Shown here in pieces: positions 6,843-13,952 of a DNA stretch of 18,087 nt (its first letter is position 1; the number at the start of each line of letters is the position of its first letter). The position numbers were made by a program, and so were the translations under genes. The DNA comes from an uncultured Faecalibacterium sp. (GTDB lineage: Bacteria > Bacillota > Clostridia > Oscillospirales > Ruminococcaceae), in the NCBI GenBank assembly GCA_937915335.1, contig CALDLZ010000461.1, positions 1 to 18,087 on the forward strand, written 5' to 3'. The notes beneath the pieces were generated by a model that searched no databases, was not told the origin of the DNA, and saw only the letters and a list, made by a program, of their open reading frames with translations.

Positions 6843-7094
6843 TTGTCTAAAGAAGACGTCATCGAAATCGAAGGCATCGTGCGTGAAGCCATGCCCAACG
6901 CCATCTTCAAGGTGGAAATGTTGAGCGAGGATAAGAACACCGGGAAGCTCACACCCAGTGGGCACGTCCTCTTAGCGCACATCTCCGGCAAGCTGCGGAC
7001 CAATTTCATCCGAATCCTGCCCGGGGACAAGGTTACCGTAGAAATGTCGCCCTATGATCTTTCTAAGGGCCGCATCACCTGGCGCTCCAAATAA
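6843..7094 (+). CDS. infA: Translation initiation factor IF-1, with an internal insertion
   Basis: 83 residues from the TTG start. IF1 binds the 30S A site and helps IF2 and IF3 select the initiator tRNA. The OB-fold signatures [38 protein letters not shown] and [23 protein letters not shown] are all present. Bacterial IF1 is normally about 72 residues. The extra 11 lie between FKVEM and GHVLL (residues 27-39, DNA 6921-6959), a lysine-, threonine- and serine-containing stretch replacing the usual short turn. TTG is chosen because GAGGAGG is 8 nt upstream and the family's N terminus starts there. It leads the rpmJ-rpsM-rpsK-rpsD-rpoA-rplQ unit. Confidence 0.95.
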   Translation: MSKEDVIEIEGIVREAMPNAIFKVEMLSEDKNTGKLTPSGHVLLAHISGKLRTNFIRILPGDKVTVEMSPYDLSKGRITWRSK

Positions 7095-7129
7095 GCACCA
7101 GGGTATCAACCAAAAGGAGGTTCAACATC

Positions 7130-7243
7130 ATGAAGGTCAAGCCTTCCGTGAAACCCATCTGCGAAAAGTGCAAGGTCATCCGCCGCAAAGGCCGCGTGAT
7201 GGTCATCTGCCAGAACCCCAAGCATAAGCAGCGCCAGGGCTAA
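7130..7243 (+). CDS. rpmJ: 50S ribosomal protein L36 (zinc-binding form)
   Basis: A 37-residue protein, the smallest of the 50S subunit. It begins [19 protein letters not shown], and the zinc ligands are C11, C14, C27 and H32 (C-x2-C ... C-x4-H), the classical C+ type of L36. An AAAGGAGG site lies 7 nt ahead of the ATG. It follows infA by 35 nt and precedes rpsM, the normal order. Confidence 0.97.
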   Translation: MKVKPSVKPICEKCKVIRRKGRVMVICQNPKHKQRQG

Positions 7244-7248
7244 TTCGG

Positions 7249-7290
7249 GCGCCTGGGGGTCAAGTGCGTAGAGTCCCGGCGCAGACCCCG
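7249..7290 (+). other. rpmJ-rpsM spacer with two competing helices
   Basis: In the 82-nt spacer, GCGCC-t-GGG (7249-7257) can pair with CCCGGCGC (7275-7282), one T being bulged. GGGGTC (7256-7261) can instead pair with GACCCC (7284-7289). The two overlap and exclude each other. This is the place where alpha-operon leaders are controlled by S4 in E. coli, but similarity to that pseudoknot cannot be claimed by eye. Confidence 0.35.
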
Positions 7291-7325
7291 ACACTGACAT
7301 GGGATGATTTTTGGAGGAAACTACT

Positions 7326-7697
7326 ATGGCACGTATTGCCGGCGTTGACCTGCCCCGCGAGAAGCGCGTTCAGGTAGGTCTCACCTACGTTTACGGTATC
7401 GGTCAGACCACTGCTAACAAGATTCTGGAAGCAACTGGCATCAACCCCGATACCCGCGTCAAGGACCTGACTCTGGAAGAAGAGGCTAAGATCCGTGACT
7501 ACATCGATCAGGCTAACATCATCGTTGAGGGCGACCTGCGCCGCAACGTTGCTCTGGACATCAAGCGCCTGGTTGAGATCCAGTCCTTCCGTGGCACCCG
7601 CCATCGCAAGAATCTGCCCTGCCGCGGCCAGCGCACCAAGACCAATGCACGTACCTGCAAGGGTCCCAAGCGCACTGTCGCTAACAAGAAGAAGTAA
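7326..7697 (+). CDS. rpsM: 30S ribosomal protein S13
   Basis: 123 residues. S13 sits in the 30S head and contacts the 50S subunit and P-site t[29 protein letters not shown] is the standard start, and the C-terminal [35 protein letters not shown] the usual basic tail. The ATG is chosen over a TTG 15 nt upstream, because GGAGG lies between them, 8 nt ahead of the ATG, and the family begins MARIAG. Spacing to rpsK is 14 nt. Confidence 0.98.
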   Translation: MARIAGVDLPREKRVQVGLTYVYGIGQTTANKILEATGINPDTRVKDLTLEEEAKIRDYIDQANIIVEGDLRRNVALDIKRLVEIQSFRGTRHRKNLPCRGQRTKTNARTCKGPKRTVANKKK

Positions 7698-7711
7698 GGA
7701 GGATTTGAGAA

Positions 7712-8122
7712 ATGGCAAGTGCAAATAACGCCAAGAAGGGCGCAAATGTCCGCATGAAGCGGAAAGAGCGCAAGAACATTGCTGCTGGTCAGGCTCATAT
7801 CCAGTCTACCTTCAACAATACTGTCGTCACCATCACCGACCTGCAGGGCAATGCAGTGTCCTGGTGCTCCTCTGGCTCCCTGAACTTCCGTGGCAGCCGC
7901 AAGAGCACCCCGTTCGCAGCCCAGTCTGCTGCCGAGACCGCAGCTAAGGTTGCTATCGAGCATGGCATGAAGACTGTTGAAGTTTACGTCAAGGGCCCCG
8001 GCGCTGGCCGTGAGTCCGCTATCCGTGCGCTGCAGGCTACCGGCCTGGAAGTCACCCTGATCAAGGACGTGACTCCCATCCCCCACAACGGCTGCCGTCC
8101 CCCGAAGCGCCGTCGTGTCTGA
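7712..8122 (+). CDS. rpsK: 30S ribosomal protein S11
   Basis: 136 residues. S11 forms the 30S platform near the mRNA exit. [56 protein letters not shown] and the end [16 protein letters not shown] are diagnostic. A TAAGGAGG ribosome site begins at the rpsM stop codon. The N-terminal lysine-rich extension is ordinary in length for Firmicutes. Confidence 0.98.
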   Translation: MASANNAKKGANVRMKRKERKNIAAGQAHIQSTFNNTVVTITDLQGNAVSWCSSGSLNFRGSRKSTPFAAQSAAETAAKVAIEHGMKTVEVYVKGPGAGRESAIRALQATGLEVTLIKDVTPIPHNGCRPPKRRRV

Positions 8123-8142
8123 TCGAAGGAGGAAATTGAATT

Positions 8143-8745
8143 ATGGCAAAGAATACGCAGCCTATCGCAAAGCGTTGCAAGGCCCTGGGCATTTCTCCTG
8201 CGGTCATGGGCTATGCAAAGAAGAATACCACCCGCAACTCCAACGGCAACGTCCGTAAGAAGCAGTCTGAGTACGCAACTCAGCTGAAGGAGAAGCAGAA
8301 GGTCAAGTTTATCTACGGCGTTCTGGAAAAGCAGTTCCACAATGCTTACCTGCGTGCTGAGGCTCGCCCCGGCAAGACCGGTGAGAACTTGCTCCAGATC
8401 ATGGAGTGCCGTCTGGACAACGTCGTGTTCCGTCTGGGCTTTGCTCAGACCCGCCGCGACGCTCGTCAGCTGGTGAGCCACGCTCACTTCACCGTCAATG
8501 GCAAGAAGGTCAACATTCCTTCTTACCAGGTCAAGGCCGGCGATGTGATCGAAGTTCGTGAGTCCAGCCGTTCTTCTGCTAAGTTTGCTAAGCTCGTTGG
8601 CCCCGAGGCTCCCGTTGTGGCTCTGCCTTCCTGGCTGAACCGTGAGGCCGGCACTCTGAAGGGTGTTGTGACCAAGCTCCCCGAGCGCAGCGACATCGAC
8701 TACGAAGTTGCAGAGCACCTCATCGTCGAGCTGTACTCCAAGTAA
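8143..8745 (+). CDS. rpsD: 30S ribosomal protein S4 (zinc-free type)
   Basis: 200 residues. S4 nucleates 30S assembly. The N-terminal domain has RKKQSEYATQLKEKQKVKFIYGVLEKQF, and the S4 RNA-binding domain is at about residues 89-155 (MECRLDNVVFRLGFAQTRRDARQLVSHAHFTVNGKKVN, PSYQVKAGDVIEV). The four-cysteine zinc site found in many S4 proteins is absent; only C12 remains near the start (KRCKALGI), and the first 40 residues diverge from both the usual C+ and C- sequences. Located between rpsK and rpoA, as in clostridia. It has an AAGGAGG site. A long structured spacer follows. Confidence 0.97.
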   Translation: MAKNTQPIAKRCKALGISPAVMGYAKKNTTRNSNGNVRKKQSEYATQLKEKQKVKFIYGVLEKQFHNAYLRAEARPGKTGENLLQIMECRLDNVVFRLGFAQTRRDARQLVSHAHFTVNGKKVNIPSYQVKAGDVIEVRESSRSSAKFAKLVGPEAPVVALPSWLNREAGTLKGVVTKLPERSDIDYEVAEHLIVELYSK

Positions 8746-8840
8746 TCCATTAAGAAGGATGAGCCTTCCTTCTGGATGGCTGTCTTTCGCATTCTTTTCA
8801 AAAGAATTTAATAATGGGCCGATGGCAACATCGGTTTGAC
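8746..8840 (+). other. rpsD-rpoA spacer with three tandem stem-loops
   Basis: The 110 nt between the genes hold a stem-loop at 8747-8779 (CCAT, a 2x2 internal loop, then AGAAGGA/TCCTTCT, 11 pairs in all). They also hold a near-perfect palindrome ATTCTTTT-c-AAAAGAAT (8791-8807) and CCGATG-GCAA-CATCGG with a GNRA-type tetraloop (8819-8834) just ahead of the rpoA ribosome site. No long T-run follows the first stem. No convincing promoter seen. Possible roles are RNA processing, attenuation or control of rpoA translation. Confidence 0.6.
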
Positions 8841-8847
8841 AAGGAGG
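8841..8847 (+). promoter_or_regulatory. Ribosome binding site that fixes the rpoA start
   Basis: AAGGAGG lies 8 nt before the ATG at 8856. An in-frame ATG at 8814 has no such site and falls within the hairpin region, so it is rejected as the start. Confidence 0.85.
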
Positions 8848-8855
8848 GCATAGAT

Positions 8856-9815
8856 ATGATGGAGATTGAACGTCCCAAAATCGAAACGGCAAGCCTGTCC
8901 CCGGACGGCCGCTACGGCAGATTCGTGGCGGAGCCCCTGGAACGTGGCTTTGGCATCACACTGGGCAACAGCCTGCGTCGTGTGCTTCTTTCCTCTCTGC
9001 CCGGTGTCGCCGTGACCAGCGTCAAGATCGACGGCGTGGTTCACGAGTTCTCCACCATTGAGGGCGTCAAGGAAGACGTTACCGAAATTGTCCTGAACCT
9101 GAAGGGTATCGCTGCAAAGCTGTACACCGACGGGCCGAAGACAGTGCGTGTTGAGGCAGTCGGCCCTTGTGAGGTTACTGCGGACAACATCAAGCAGGGC
9201 GATGATATTGAGATCCTGAACCCTGAATGGCACATTGCAACCCTGGGCGAGGGCGGCAAGCTCGTCATGGAGCTCACCTTCGATAAGGGCCGCGGTTATG
9301 TGCCTGCAGAGCGCAACAAGCAGGCCATCGTCGAGAAGAACGATATCAACACTCTTCCCGTCGATAGCATTTACACCCCCGTGCTCAAGGTGAATTACAA
9401 CGTTGAGAGCACCCGTGTTGGCCAGGCAATCGATTATGACAAGCTGACCATTGAGGTTTGGACCGATGGCACGATCAATGCGCAGGAGGCCGTTTCGCTG
9501 GCTGCCCGCGTGCTGACCGAGCACCTGAACCTTTTCGTCAACCTGTCCGACGAGGCAGCCGGTACGGAGATCATGGTGGAGAAGACCAACGACGACAAGG
9601 AAAAGGCTCTGGAGATGACCATCGAAGAGCTGGATCTGAGCGTCCGTTCCTTCAACTGCCTGAAGCGCGCCGGTATCAACACGGTGGAGGATCTGGTCAG
9701 CAAGAGCGAGGACGAGATGATGAAGGTCCGTAACCTCGGCCGTAAGAGCCTGGAAGAAGTCATGGCAAAGCTGGACTCCCTGGGCTTCAAGCTGAACACA
9801 GATGATGACAATTAA
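8856..9815 (+). CDS. rpoA: DNA-directed RNA polymerase subunit alpha
   Basis: 319 residues, about the usual length. The alpha dimer is the scaffold for RNA polymerase assembly. The N-terminal domain has [21 protein letters not shown] (about residues 30-50), then [18 protein letters not shown] and [10 protein letters not shown] segments. The alpha C-terminal DNA-binding domain (about residues 259-311) has [22 protein letters not shown] and [15 protein letters not shown], which contacts UP elements and activators. A second ATG follows directly (8859), so the protein may start one residue later. Followed 23 nt later by rplQ. Confidence 0.98.
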   Translation: MMEIERPKIETASLSPDGRYGRFVAEPLERGFGITLGNSLRRVLLSSLPGVAVTSVKIDGVVHEFSTIEGVKEDVTEIVLNLKGIAAKLYTDGPKTVRVEAVGPCEVTADNIKQGDDIEILNPEWHIATLGEGGKLVMELTFDKGRGYVPAERNKQAIVEKNDINTLPVDSIYTPVLKVNYNVESTRVGQAIDYDKLTIEVWTDGTINAQEAVSLAARVLTEHLNLFVNLSDEAAGTEIMVEKTNDDKEKALEMTIEELDLSVRSFNCLKRAGINTVEDLVSKSEDEMMKVRNLGRKSLEEVMAKLDSLGFKLNTDDDN

Positions 9816-9838
9816 AAATAATTAAGGAGTGAAACGGG

Positions 9839-10180
9839 ATGCCCGGTACCAGAAAGCTCGGTAGAACCACCGATAGCCGCAACGCTATGATGCGTGCTAT
9901 GGTCACCTACCTGTTGGAGAATGGCAAGATTGAGACTACTGTCACTCGCGCTAAGGACGTTCGTTCCATGGCCGAGAAGATGATCACCCTGGGTAAGGCC
10001 AGCGACCTGCACACCAAGCGTCAGGTCTACGCCTACATCACCAAGGAAGATGTTGCAAAGAAGCTGTTTGATGAGATCAGCCCCAAGTACGCTGACCGCA
10101 ACGGCGGCTACACCCGCATCATCAAGATCGGCGCTCGCCGCGGCGACGCTGCTGAGATGGCAGTTCTGGAGCTCGTCTGA
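9839..10180 (+). CDS. rplQ: 50S ribosomal protein L17
   Basis: 113 residues. L17 lies near the peptide exit tunnel of the 50S subunit. The start [53 protein letters not shown] is the family signature, and the C terminus has [37 protein letters not shown] site precedes the ATG. It is the last gene of the alpha operon and is followed by a terminator. Confidence 0.98.
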   Translation: MPGTRKLGRTTDSRNAMMRAMVTYLLENGKIETTVTRAKDVRSMAEKMITLGKASDLHTKRQVYAYITKEDVAKKLFDEISPKYADRNGGYTRIIKIGARRGDAAEMAVLELV

Positions 10181-10208
10181 TCGACTCTGACTGTATAAAC
10201 AGTGTAAC

Positions 10209-10242
10209 AAAGGCTCTTTCCCTTCGGGGAAGGGGCCTTTTT
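10209..10242 (+). terminator. Intrinsic terminator after rplQ
   Basis: Bases 10209-10222 pair with 10227-10240 in a 14-bp stem (two G-U) closed by a C(TTCG)G tetraloop, and the right arm ends in TTTTT (10238-10242). A strong end to the alpha operon. Confidence 0.95.
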
Positions 10243-10324
10243 GCATATAAGCGGCTTTGCCCTCTCCGTCACGTTAGCCTTTGGCATATCAGGGAAAGCT
10301 ATTGCAAATGGCAAACATCCGGCC

Positions 10325-10353
10325 TTGAGGTTGCAGAGCAAGAATGCTATAAT
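10325..10353 (+). promoter_or_regulatory. Extended -10 promoter for the lipoprotein/two-component operon
   Basis: TTGAGG (10325-10330) and TATAAT (10348-10353) are 17 nt apart, and TGC directly precedes the -10 box, matching an extended -10 element. Transcription would start near 10360, about 50 nt before the lipoprotein gene. Confidence 0.75.
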
Positions 10354-10391
10354 TATACTGTATTTCTGTACGACTTTGCGAATTTTCCACC

Positions 10392-10400
10392 GAAGGGAGG
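10392..10400 (+). promoter_or_regulatory. Ribosome binding site that fixes the TTG start of the lipoprotein gene
   Basis: GAAGGGAGG ends 8 nt before the TTG at 10409. The reading frame is open far upstream, but this site and the lipoprotein signal peptide that begins right after the TTG place the start here. Confidence 0.8.
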
Positions 10401-10408
10401 GACGGCGG

Positions 10409-11713
10409 TTGAAAAGACGGCAGTTTCTACTGCTGAGTGCGGGCTGCGCAATGAGCCTGCTTTCGGCGTGCAGCCTTCCCATGACGGAAAATATGCAGGT
10501 GGAGGAGTTGCTGCGCGCGCCGCGCCTTTCGGGTGATTACGGCGAGCTGCAGACAGCCCTGAACGAATGGCTGGGGGAGAGCGCCCAGCTCAAATATCCC
10601 ATGCAGGGGGATCTGCTGTCGCCCTTCCTTTTGCAGGATCTGGACGGAGACGGCCAGCAGGATGCCGCTGTTCTCTACACCACGGCCCAGAGCTCCAATG
10701 TCTGCATTGCCTTTTTGCAGCGGGATGTCTCCGATGCGTGGCAGGTGGTGCAGAGCATTGAGGGGCTGGCCGACACTGTGGACAATGTCCGGCTGGCACA
10801 GCTGCAGGATGGCAGCTCTACCCAGCTGGTGGTGGGATATCTCGCTTCCCAGGGGGACAGCTATCTGGCGGTCTACTCTTACGAAAACGGCAGGGTCAAC
10901 GCCATTCTGGAACAGTCCTATGAGCAGTATCTGGTGGAGGATATCACCGGCGGTGGCAACGAGGACCTGATCCTGATGTCCACGCTGGAGGACGGCGGGG
11001 TGCAGATCGAGCTGCTGACCGTGGACCGGGACGGAATGTTCCAGCAAGTGGCCGTCATGGGTCTTTCGGCGGACAAGTTCTCGGGCTGTGCATCGGTGGC
11101 GGCGGGGCTGGGCTCTGATGGCAAGCACTATCTGGTGCTGGACGGATGGACGGGCCTTTCGGGCAACAATCTGGCCACGGTGCTGCTCTACTTTGATGAG
11201 GACAGCCAGCAGATGCTGCCCGCCGAGCAGATCAGCACCAGCGAGCTGTACAACGCTTCCCTGCGCAATGTGCCAGGCCTGACCAGTCGTGATCTGGATG
11301 GTGACGGCATTGTGGAGATCCCCACACAGCCCGACGAAGCGGGTCTGCTGAACCTGAGCCAGAGCCGACGGATGGATTTCATCGTCTGGATGGATTACAC
11401 CAGCGCCAGTCCGGAAAAGAGCTTCGGCCTGCTGGATGAGGAGAGCGGCTGCTACATCGAGCTGCCCACCGAGTGGGAGGGCAACCTGATGCTCACCGAC
11501 AGCACCGAGGAAGAGGATGCCGTGGAGCTGCGCACCGTGGATGAGAGCAAGCTGGTGCTGACCATGCGTCTGGTGTCCTCCAGCGAGAGCGCGGAGGGCT
11601 GGACCCGTCTGGGTGTGGTGGCATCCCGTCAGATGCAGGCCAAGTTCGGGCCGGACGTGGTGCTGAAGGATCAGAATTATCGGCTGTCAAGGTCGCTGTA
11701 TCGATTGAATTAA
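10409..11713 (+). CDS. Predicted lipoprotein with DLDGDG (FG-GAP/VCBS-like) motifs, function unknown
   Basis: 434 residues from the TTG start. The N terminus is a lipoprotein signal peptide: KRRQ, a hydrophobic stretch, then the lipobox LLSAC with the lipidated cysteine at residue 21. The mature protein should be anchored outside the membrane. DLDGDGQQD (residues 77-85) and DLDGDG (295-300) are calcium-loop-like motifs seen in FG-GAP/VCBS beta-propeller proteins. DITGGGNEDLILM (178-190) looks like a degenerate third copy, so a propeller-like fold of repeated blades is plausible. No catalytic motif is seen. It is first in an apparent operon with a response regulator (36 nt on) and a sensor kinase, so a role in sensing or envelope monitoring is a reasonable inference, not shown. 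Codon use is GC-richer than in the ribosomal genes. Confidence 0.8.
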   Translation: MKRRQFLLLSAGCAMSLLSACSLPMTENMQVEELLRAPRLSGDYGELQTALNEWLGESAQLKYPMQGDLLSPFLLQDLDGDGQQDAAVLYTTAQSSNVCIAFLQRDVSDAWQVVQSIEGLADTVDNVRLAQLQDGSSTQLVVGYLASQGDSYLAVYSYENGRVNAILEQSYEQYLVEDITGGGNEDLILMSTLEDGGVQIELLTVDRDGMFQQVAVMGLSADKFSGCASVAAGLGSDGKHYLVLDGWTGLSGNNLATVLLYFDEDSQQMLPAEQISTSELYNASLRNVPGLTSRDLDGDGIVEIPTQPDEAGLLNLSQSRRMDFIVWMDYTSASPEKSFGLLDEESGCYIELPTEWEGNLMLTDSTEEEDAVELRTVDESKLVLTMRLVSSSESAEGWTRLGVVASRQMQAKFGPDVVLKDQNYRLSRSLYRLN

Positions 11714-11725
11714 ACCTCTCAGTCT
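11710..11725 (+). repeat. 16-nt fragment matching the start of the post-prmC repeat
   Basis: TTAAACCTCTCAGTCT here differs by one base from TTAAACCCCTCAGTCT at 15742-15757. Both begin at a gene's TAA stop codon. It may be a truncated copy of that intergenic repeat, or chance plus the shared stop codon. Confidence 0.4.
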
Positions 11726-11749
11726 GAATTAAATTTATGGAGGTCATAG

Positions 11750-12454
11750 ATGGTCAAGGTACTTGTGGTAGAGGATGAAGCCAGCATCCGTGAGATGATC
11801 GCGCTGAACCTGCGGCTGGCGGGGATGGAAGCCGTGGAGGCCGACAGTGCCGAGGCAGCTCTGCCCCTACTGGAGCAGAAGCCTGGATGTGATGCGGCCA
11901 TCCTGGATGTGATGCTGCCCGGTATGAACGGCTTCTCGCTCTGCGAGACCATCCGGCGCACCGACCAGAAGATCGGTATCATCATCCTGAGCGCCAAGGG
12001 GCAGGAACAGGACAAGATCCGCGGCCTGTCCATCGGCGCGGATGATTACATGACAAAGCCGTTCAGCGTCAGCGAGCTGCTGGCCCGTGTGGAGGCTCTC
12101 TGCCGCCGCGTGAGCCGTTCGGGCGGCGGCTCCCCGACCGAGGAAAACGCCCCCACCACGCTGGTCAGCGGTGAATTTGTGCTGGACGAGAACCGCCGCG
12201 TGCTCCTCAAGGCCGGGCGGCAGATCGAGCTGACCCAGGTAGAGTTTCAGATCATGGAGCTCTTCTTCCACAATCCCGGCATTGCGCTGGTGCGTGAGAA
12301 GATTTTGAAGGGTGTCTGGGGCGAGAACTACTTCGGTGATGTGAAGATCGTGGATGTGAACATCCGCCGCCTGCGCATGAAGGTGGAGGATGAGCCCAGC
12401 CATCCCACCCACATTATGACGGTGTGGGGCTACGGCTACCGGTGGGAAGAATGA
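11750..12454 (+). CDS. Response regulator transcription factor, OmpR/PhoB family
   Basis: 234 residues. The receiver domain is at residues 1-118: acidic pocket E8/D9, phospho-acceptor D53 (AAILDVMLPGMNG), switch serine S81 and conserved K103 (MTKPF). The C-terminal winged-helix DNA-binding domain (about 135-232) has VEFQIMELFFHNPGIALVREKILKGVWG, DVNIRRLRMKVE and the end MTVWGYGYRWEE. A glycine/serine linker joins the two. A GGAGG site precedes the ATG by 6 nt. The stop overlaps the start of the kinase gene by 4 nt (ATGA), so the two are coupled. The sequence resembles PhoP/WalR-type regulators; the target genes cannot be read from the window. Confidence 0.95.
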   Translation: MVKVLVVEDEASIREMIALNLRLAGMEAVEADSAEAALPLLEQKPGCDAAILDVMLPGMNGFSLCETIRRTDQKIGIIILSAKGQEQDKIRGLSIGADDYMTKPFSVSELLARVEALCRRVSRSGGGSPTEENAPTTLVSGEFVLDENRRVLLKAGRQIELTQVEFQIMELFFHNPGIALVREKILKGVWGENYFGDVKIVDVNIRRLRMKVEDEPSHPTHIMTVWGYGYRWEE

Positions 12455-13872
12455 GAAGTGGTATTACCCGTCGCTGGCTGCGGGGAAGCCTGCTCCTGAC
12501 CGTGCTTCTGGTGCTGCTGGTGGAAGGCATGTTCGTGTACAGCTTTAGCCGCAGTTACTACAACAGCGTTCAGCAGACCATGGTGCGGCGCTTTTCCTCC
12601 ATCAACGGTCAGCTGAAAATGTATACCGGCGATACGGCCCAAAAGACTGCCGCCAACCGCAGTGTGGCCCTGCGCCGGATGGTGGAACAGTTTGCCGATA
12701 AGGACAAGTACGAGTTCATGCTGCTGGATGGCTACGGCGGCGTGATCGCGTCGTCCAGCGGCACGGGTGCTGACGGCATCGTGGTGCAGGATGACTTTGA
12801 AAAGGCACAGGATGCACCCGATGGTGTGGGTGTGGCCATCTACCGCACCACCAGCGGGGAAATGGTCATGGCTGTGTGCAGTCTGGTGCCCTACGCGGCC
12901 GAGGATGTGGCCGCCATGCGCCTTGTCACCAGCCTGACGCTGGTGCAGGAGCAGCTGAAAAGCGCCTTTATCATCAGCATTATCGTGGTTGCGGCCATTC
13001 TTGGCTTTACGGTGACCTCGGGCCTGTACTTCGTGCGGGGCATCGTGGTGCCGCTGGGTCAGGTGGAGCGCACCGCCGCCAGCATTGCCCGGGGGGAGCT
13101 GGACGTGCGCCTGCCCGTCACCGGGGACGAGCGGGACGAGGTGGACCGTCTGCGTGGTACCATCAACCAAATGGCCGAGGGGCTGGAAGAGACCGAGAGG
13201 ATGAAGAATGAATTCATTAGCTCTGTCTCCCACGAGCTGCGCACGCCGTTGACCTCGATCCGGGGCTGGGTGGAGACCCTGCGCACTCTGGATGACCCCA
13301 CCGACGAGAACTACCGTAAGGGCCTGGAGATCATCAACAACGAGACGGCCCGCCTGTACAACATGGTGGAAGAGCTGCTGGATTTCAGCCGCTTACAGAA
13401 TGGCCGCCTGAAGATGGAGTGCCGCCCCCTCGACCTCGTGGCCGAGCTGACAGACGCGGTGCTCTTCTGCGAGGCCCGCATCCAGCGGGAGGGTCTGTTG
13501 CTGGCCTACTCCGAGCCGGAGGAGATGATCCCGGTCTATGCGGACCCTGACCGTCTGCGGCAGGTGTTCATCAACATTCTGGATAACGCCATCAAGTATT
13601 CGGCCCCCGGCGGGCGCATCACGGTCAAAATCTGGCAGGGTGAGTACAAGGCCTTTATCGAGATCATCGATCAGGGCCGGGGCATCCCGCCGGAGGATCT
13701 GGAAAACGTCAAGACCAAGTTCTACAAGGGCAGCAATTCGGTGCGGGGCAGCGGCATCGGTCTGGCGCTGGTGGATTCCATTATGACCGCGCTGGACGGC
13801 ACCATGGACATCAAGAGCACCTTGGGCCGGGGCACGGTGGTCACGCTGGGCCTGCCCATTTACAAACGATAA
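12451..13872 (+). CDS. Sensor histidine kinase with extracellular and HAMP domains
   Basis: 473 residues. A first membrane helix (about 10-30), an extracytoplasmic region of about 140 residues containing the block YEFMLLDGYGGVIASSS typical of a Cache/PAS-like fold, a second helix (172-195), a HAMP domain (about 196-248), then HisKA with H261 in SSVSHELRTPLTSIRGW. The ATPase domain has the N box NILDNAIKYS (N379), DQGRGIPPED (407-416) and GSGIGLALV (433-441). It should autophosphorylate H261 and pass the phosphate to D53 of the adjacent regulator. The ATG overlaps the regulator's stop. Similar to PhoR/WalK/ResE kinases, but with no intracellular PAS domain between HAMP and HisKA. The signal is unknown; the lipoprotein upstream is a candidate partner. 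Confidence 0.95.
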   Translation: MRSGITRRWLRGSLLLTVLLVLLVEGMFVYSFSRSYYNSVQQTMVRRFSSINGQLKMYTGDTAQKTAANRSVALRRMVEQFADKDKYEFMLLDGYGGVIASSSGTGADGIVVQDDFEKAQDAPDGVGVAIYRTTSGEMVMAVCSLVPYAAEDVAAMRLVTSLTLVQEQLKSAFIISIIVVAAILGFTVTSGLYFVRGIVVPLGQVERTAASIARGELDVRLPVTGDERDEVDRLRGTINQMAEGLEETERMKNEFISSVSHELRTPLTSIRGWVETLRTLDDPTDENYRKGLEIINNETARLYNMVEELLDFSRLQNGRLKMECRPLDLVAELTDAVLFCEARIQREGLLLAYSEPEEMIPVYADPDRLRQVFINILDNAIKYSAPGGRITVKIWQGEYKAFIEIIDQGRGIPPEDLENVKTKFYKGSNSVRGSGIGLALVDSIMTALDGTMDIKSTLGRGTVVTLGLPIYKR

Positions 13873-13885
13873 GAGATTGTCCATA

Positions 13886-13903
13886 TTTATCTGGTAAGAT
13901 AAA
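13886..13903 (+). other. Small A/T-rich hairpin after the kinase gene
   Basis: TTTATCT-GGTA-AGATAAA forms a 7-bp stem. It is weak and not followed by T residues, so it is unlikely to stop transcription. The 80-nt kinase-yqhQ spacer shows only a poor promoter match (TTGTCC, 17 nt, TAAAAG), so read-through is likely. Confidence 0.35.
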
Positions 13904-13952
13904 AGGGCGATTTTTACGATAGAGAGGGGCCGCAATGCCCATAGGAGAACCA

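Noticed and set aside
10241..10408. Upstream extension of the lipoprotein reading frame
   Set aside because: It overlaps the rplQ terminator and the extended -10 promoter, and would bury the lipoprotein signal peptide.
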